Assembly: GCA_032433765.1 (NCBI GenBank) | Contig: JAVIAB010000124.1 | Span: 77,122,119 to 77,186,118, forward strand | Origin: Megaustenia siamemsis | Lineage: Eukaryota > Mollusca > Gastropoda > Stylommatophora > Ariophantidae | Length of the DNA: 64,000 nt | Direction: 5' to 3' | In this document: positions 26,201 through 32,298 of the stretch, piece by piece | Position numbering within the stretch: the stretch's first letter is position 1 | Layout of the letters: each line of letters opens with the position of its first letter | Made by a program: the position numbers and the translations under genes | Notes under the pieces: model-generated | What the model was told of the DNA's origin: nothing | The model's database searches: none | Seen by the model: only the letters and a program-made list of their open reading frames with translations

Positions 26201-29200
26201 GCACTTTTCACATCTGTCAAAAGTTATGAATTATAAAATTTGTTGTTATCATTTGTTTCCAAATTAGCTCAAACACAAGATGTAACGATATAAGGGTCAT
26301 CTCCAAGTCACACTCCGTCATTTGATGACAAGATACATATGACACCAGCTGATTAAAGGTGAATGGTAAAAAAGAATGACACAGTCATTTAATTGATGAC
26401 AGTTACAAATTGGTCAAAAAGATTACCTTGAAATTTACCTCACCTATAGATGCTGAATCTGAATATATATAAACTGCTTCTTTCTTGCTTTATTAACAAT
26501 ACTATAAAAATCCAAAACATTGACATTCTGAGACAGATTTCACTAACCGTTTTAAGCAGCGGAGAGAGGAGCCGATGATATTACGTTGAAATTTACCACT
26601 TATGTAAAAAATAGATGCTGAATAGATCTATATCATTTTACTACTAATTTATTTAAACCTAGATACGATACCATAGTAAAATTTACCACACCAAAACACA
26701 AATTGCTCAAAATTTGATATTGTTTCATGTTCAAACAATACCACCCACTTTCTGTGTACCTTCCTAATAACTAATTCCGGTGATCTTTGAGTGTTTAATT
26801 TGTTTAAGCTGTTAACAATTGGTGGGGTGTCCAACAACAATGGAAACAAAACAAATGCTCAGGGGTCATCAGAAGTAGGTAATTAGGCAATTTACACAAA
26901 GAGGGAGGGAATGTTTGAACGCTGTAAAATGTCAAATGTTGAAGGATTTGTGTTTTGTGCAGTAATTTTTACTACAGTATTGTAATCTAGGGTTTAAATC
27001 TTACATTTTGATAATTCTTCCTTGCTGCCGTAGATACTCTATGATTTTTTTTTTCAAAGCGCCTACAAGTGTGTATAGTCTTTATTTATTTGCACTTAGA
27101 TGCGTGGATACTTTCTGGAACTCTGAAATCCAGCATTTCATAGTAGCGAGGCTCAGATATTGAAAAAAGAAATTTGTTAACAATTAATAATGGTGTTTAA
27201 AATCTGATAATGAGCCACCAAATATCACTCAAATCAGCCAAATAAAAAAGGCACTAACCTTTACTTCAAACGCGACCTTCCCTGATCGAACACCATAATT
27301 AGCACGAACACCAGACCACATGTATGCAAACCCACCAACAGTCAGAGGATGAGCTTTGATGCCTCTGTCATTGAAACGAAGGTTCAAATCTGCATCATCT
27401 AGATATAAATACATATGTACCATTAGCATTTAACAATATAAAGCCACTAGATATATAGCATAAACACATTTTAAAAACCATGACTAGTTCTAAATTCATA
27501 ACATGTGTATAGCTCAGACCAAAATATTTCATTCAAAACAACCTGTCAACATTCAATATTCCTTTTAGAGATAATATGTCACATAACTAAAGAAATGTTT
27601 AATATTGCAATGGGTGAAATAATAAATGTTTTTTTTTAGAATTGCTGTCTTTATCATCAAAATTGTTTTTCACAACCCAGAAAATCTGCACTTGCAGTAA
27701 CTAACCAACTTAGAATTAACATCTGCCATTATGTGTCTGATGATCAAATAGAAATATGATCTATTGTCTCTACCCACTCATAATTAATGAGTGCAACTTT
27801 CAAAGGTTTTGATTAAAAGGGCTAAAGTGATTATGATCAACATTTTGTAAATTGAAACACTAAATTATGATCATAAGATGTTAGACACACGGTAAAGTTT
27901 AATGAACTTTAACAACAGTAATGTGTTAAATATTAAATTTATTATACTAACATCTATCCAAAGTGAAAACAGTCAGAGTCTCCCAGGTTATGTCATCCAT
28001 ATCAATCTTTCTTGGTGGCGATGATTTTCCATATCTTTTACCACGAGAATAATTCGACCTGTGCCTATCATGAGACCGAGACCGTCTGTGGCGTTCATGA
28101 GATCTCTTCCTCTTTCTGTCAGTATTACCTTCAAAAAAGAAAATCGCTCAAAATTGTTAATAGTTAACAATTATGTTAGTAGCGACAATATGTTGAACAC
28201 AGAGGAAAGGTTCATCAACTTTGGAAAAATGTATGGGGTGTTTATAAAGTTGCTGTTCGGTGAAAATATTTTTTAGATTACAGGCAATTGTAACGTAAAT
28301 TTCTATTATTCATTTAGACACTACTGCTCTTGGCTAGCTTGAATTGGGTAAATGGCTGTTCATACGATGAAGCTGTGTCTACAGCATGTGTTCAAAATGT
28401 CCACCTTTAAACATTAGTTGACTCACCTCTTCATAATTTTGAAAACCTGGATAACGGCTTGTGATATTTGTTGGATCTGGGTGATAATTTCTTTCTCCCT
28501 TCAGGTTATTAACTATTAGCGGATTATTTAGATTAACTTATCCTTTCAGTACACCCCACAGATTACAGTCAGGTGGAGTTAGGTCTGGTGAACAAGCAGG
28601 CAGACTCCATGTGAAGTAATGTGATTTTCTAAATAGTGATGTTGCGACTGTATGCTGTTGCCTTATCCTGCTGAAGCCAGGCTTCTTTAATTTCCCGCTC
28701 TTTAAGGTTGTCTATAAATGATTCCAGGATTATTGTAATGCTCTGCTTTGATTGTTGCGTTGAAAAATCTTCTTCTTCTTCTACCTTTTAGCTCCCAGTG
28801 GAGCATAGGTCTTCAACAAACACTTTCCAAGTCGTTCTGTTTTTTGCAATTCTTTTAAGATCATTCCATGTCTTCCCCATCATCTTCATCTCTGCTTCGA
28901 TCTGTCTTCTCCAAGAATTCCTTGGTCTTCCTCTTTGTCTTTTCCTCTGGGGATTCCAAAAAAGGGCCTGTTGTGTAATACTCTCAGTTGGCTTCCATAG
29001 TGTGTGTCCTATCCATCGCCATCGTCTTCGCTGTATCTCTTTATCCACTAGTATTTGACCGGTACATTTCCATAATTCCACGTTAGTGACTTTGTCCTGC
29101 CATTTCCATCCCTTTATTCTGCGCAAGCATCCATTAATGAAAGTCTGTATCTTCGTTCTTGTCAATTTTGTTATTCTCCATGTTTCACAGCCATATAATA

Positions 29201-32200
29201 GGACTGACTTAACATTTGAGTTGAAAATTTTTATTTTTGTATTTAGCCTAATTTCTTTGGATTTCCATATGTTTCCCAGTGCAATGAAAGCTCCTCTTGC
29301 TTTTGATATCCTTATTTTGGTATCGTTTTCTGTTCCTCCCTCTTTTATCTATATTACTGCCCAGATATATGTAAGATTTTACATCTAATAGAGGTATTTC
29401 TCCTAGTTTTATTTGGTTATTGCCAACTGTATTAATTCTCATAATGATCTTATCTCTATTAATCTTCAGTCCTTGCTGTTGATGAAAGACATGTTCAACC
29501 AGAAATACCCTGTTTTCAATGTTTAACACCATTTTCAGCAAATGAAACCATGAATATAACAGCTTGTGTTATGCTACGGATTATGGACACAATATCATGA
29601 AGTAAATTTCATAAATCAGTGACATAATTTCAAAGATATTTTTCAAGCCACTGTGTAACAACTTTATAAACACTCAGTATTATCTAAAGTGTAGAGTTTG
29701 CTACACTGAGACAAAAAAAAGAGGTAAAAAAAAAATTTAATTAAAAGATGTTAAATAACTGCACACAATGGCATTCCAAAGTCAAAAAGAGAAAAGAAGA
29801 GTTAGAAAATGTGTGGCATTCAATAAATAATTGTATATATCTGCAAGTTGGTGTGTGAATATGGCTGTTACTTTTAACAGGAAAAAAATGTAGCACAAAT
29901 GATTTTCATACATATTTTATTTTCTAGCCTAGTACCTTCTTCATCATCCTGTGTAGCTTCATCAATAGTGCGAAATTCATCCCCGAGAACAATTGGGGGT
30001 TCTTCATCCTCTGCATTTCCATTTGCTCCTTGCTCTTCACTTGCTTCTCCACCGGCTGCAGCTTCATCAGCTAGCTGATCTTCCTGGTTGCCATCATTGG
30101 CAGACTCATCAACTGGAGCATCCTGTTGCAGAGAAATATCATTTAAACAGCATGCAAACACCATTCTTTTGTTAGCACATATATATATATAATAATAATA
30201 ATCCAAGCCGTGACGCTTGGACTGGAAAAAAAAATCACAAACAACCAAAAATACAACAGTGTTAATAGGAATCCATGTTTAATGCTCAGTAAAAGTACAC
30301 GATGGTCATACGTTGGACATGTGATGAGAAGAGATAATAATCGAATAGCAAAGCAAGCCCTCATATGGGAAACAACAGGTAAGAGAAAAAGAGGAAGACC
30401 CAGGGAGACACTGAGAAGAACATTGATGAGAGAGGCAAGAGCAGCAGGAGTCGGCTCCCTCAATGAGATAGAACTGCTTGCACAGAACAGAGACAGATAG
30501 CGAGATTTGATAAAATATCTTTAAAAGAAAACTGCTAGAACAAAAATTCATATAGGAGAAGGTGTATCTTGGTCTACGCCCTATGGGCCGGTTACGGCTC
30601 GAAAGGTCAATAGATAGAAAAGTACACTCTTACAAAGTATAGTGTAACTACTTTACAAAAAAGGAACACATTAAATTACTGATGTTTTACAGCCTATAGG
30701 CCAATGTGTCAGTATTTTGTGTGTTCCTTTCTTGTAAAGCTGTCAACATACCTTGTAGGAGTGCACACCATACCCCACCATTTGTTCCTTGCAACCAGCT
30801 GTTGTTGCAACCAAGACTAACATGGACGAGTAAATCAAAAGATGGACAAGTCAGCTTATGACAATCTGCACCATCAAAGCAAGAGATAGAGTGGAAGGCC
30901 GCGCCATGGTAGCCAACCTTCGATGCGGAGACGGCACTCAATGATGATGAACCAGCTGTATAGCAGCACTACAATTATTTGCAAATTCCCTAAATAAAAG
31001 TACCATGTATGCCAATACCTCATCATATTGAGCCGACTCCTCCTCTTCCTGTTCTTCTTCGTCATCTCTAGCTTCATCATCATCATCATCTTCGCCAGTA
31101 TATTCCATGCCATCTGAAAAAAAATATTTTAATTTAACCACTTAGCTAGTCATAAGGGGTGAAGTAAAATAAAAATTCTTATCCAAACACCTGGTGGCAA
31201 CTGCACTGCACAAGCAACCTTTATTTCCTCTGCATATATCATTAAAATTTTCTATATTAAAATAGTTAACTCACTGATTAACCTTGACAAAATAGACTAT
31301 AACTTTTTCCCGTACGTTTCGCCACAAAGTGCACCATGCCGATTTCAGTTGCGTGCATAACAGCATAAAACACCACCCTCAATCTTATTCTCATAAACCT
31401 TCAATAAACGGTATTCCCAAATTATAGAACGACTGTAATATTAGATTCTTTCAATGAATAGTTCCCTCCTACCATATGTGGTACAAGTTGAAAGCAGTAG
31501 GCAAAAGTTTGCTTTTTTTCCATTTGGACTTATTATCTGGTGTTTATCATAAATAGTGTAAATAAAAATCAGCTGATCGAAATGGTTCCAAGTAGCAGTG
31601 ATTGTAATGCTAAAATTGAGTTGATGATAAATGTCTGAAGAAGCCAGTCAATTATATTTTTTATGATTCCGATGATAGCTCAGGCAGTGACACAACAAGG
31701 TTATCAAAATATTTATAATAGCCCTAACAATTTTATATTCAAATATATATTATGTTTGTGCGACATTTAAAAAAGAATTAATTTTTTAAGTGAAAGTTTT
31801 TGTTATAAAATAATTCTGTTGTATATTCCTACCATCTACTAATATTGAAAGCACAACAGAATTATTTTATGTCAAAATGGAAAAGAAACCAATTATAAAA
31901 AGTAAGTCAAGCTATAAAATCATAAAATCTGAAGTGGAAAAAGCTATACAAATAATGAAAAAGCTGCAGGATCTGAAAACATACAGCTAGAGATGATCCC
32001 TTTTAATTATTAATTTTTTAGACGACTGCGTTTACAGATTGCTTTCAAAATTTGCACTTATACATAAAAGAGTGCTAAATTTTAAAAATGTTTTATCAAG
32101 ATTGACCAGCATTTAAACTATTATTAATAATGAAGAATCGAAAAAAAATTTTTTTTTTAATTACCGCATTATAAATTGTGTATATGTCTTAAAAACTATA

Positions 32201-32256
32201 CGGCCGATTCTCAAAATTCTTTCACCTGAGCTTGGGGTATTTTCTGACCTTTCATG

Positions 32257-32298
<42 letters not shown>

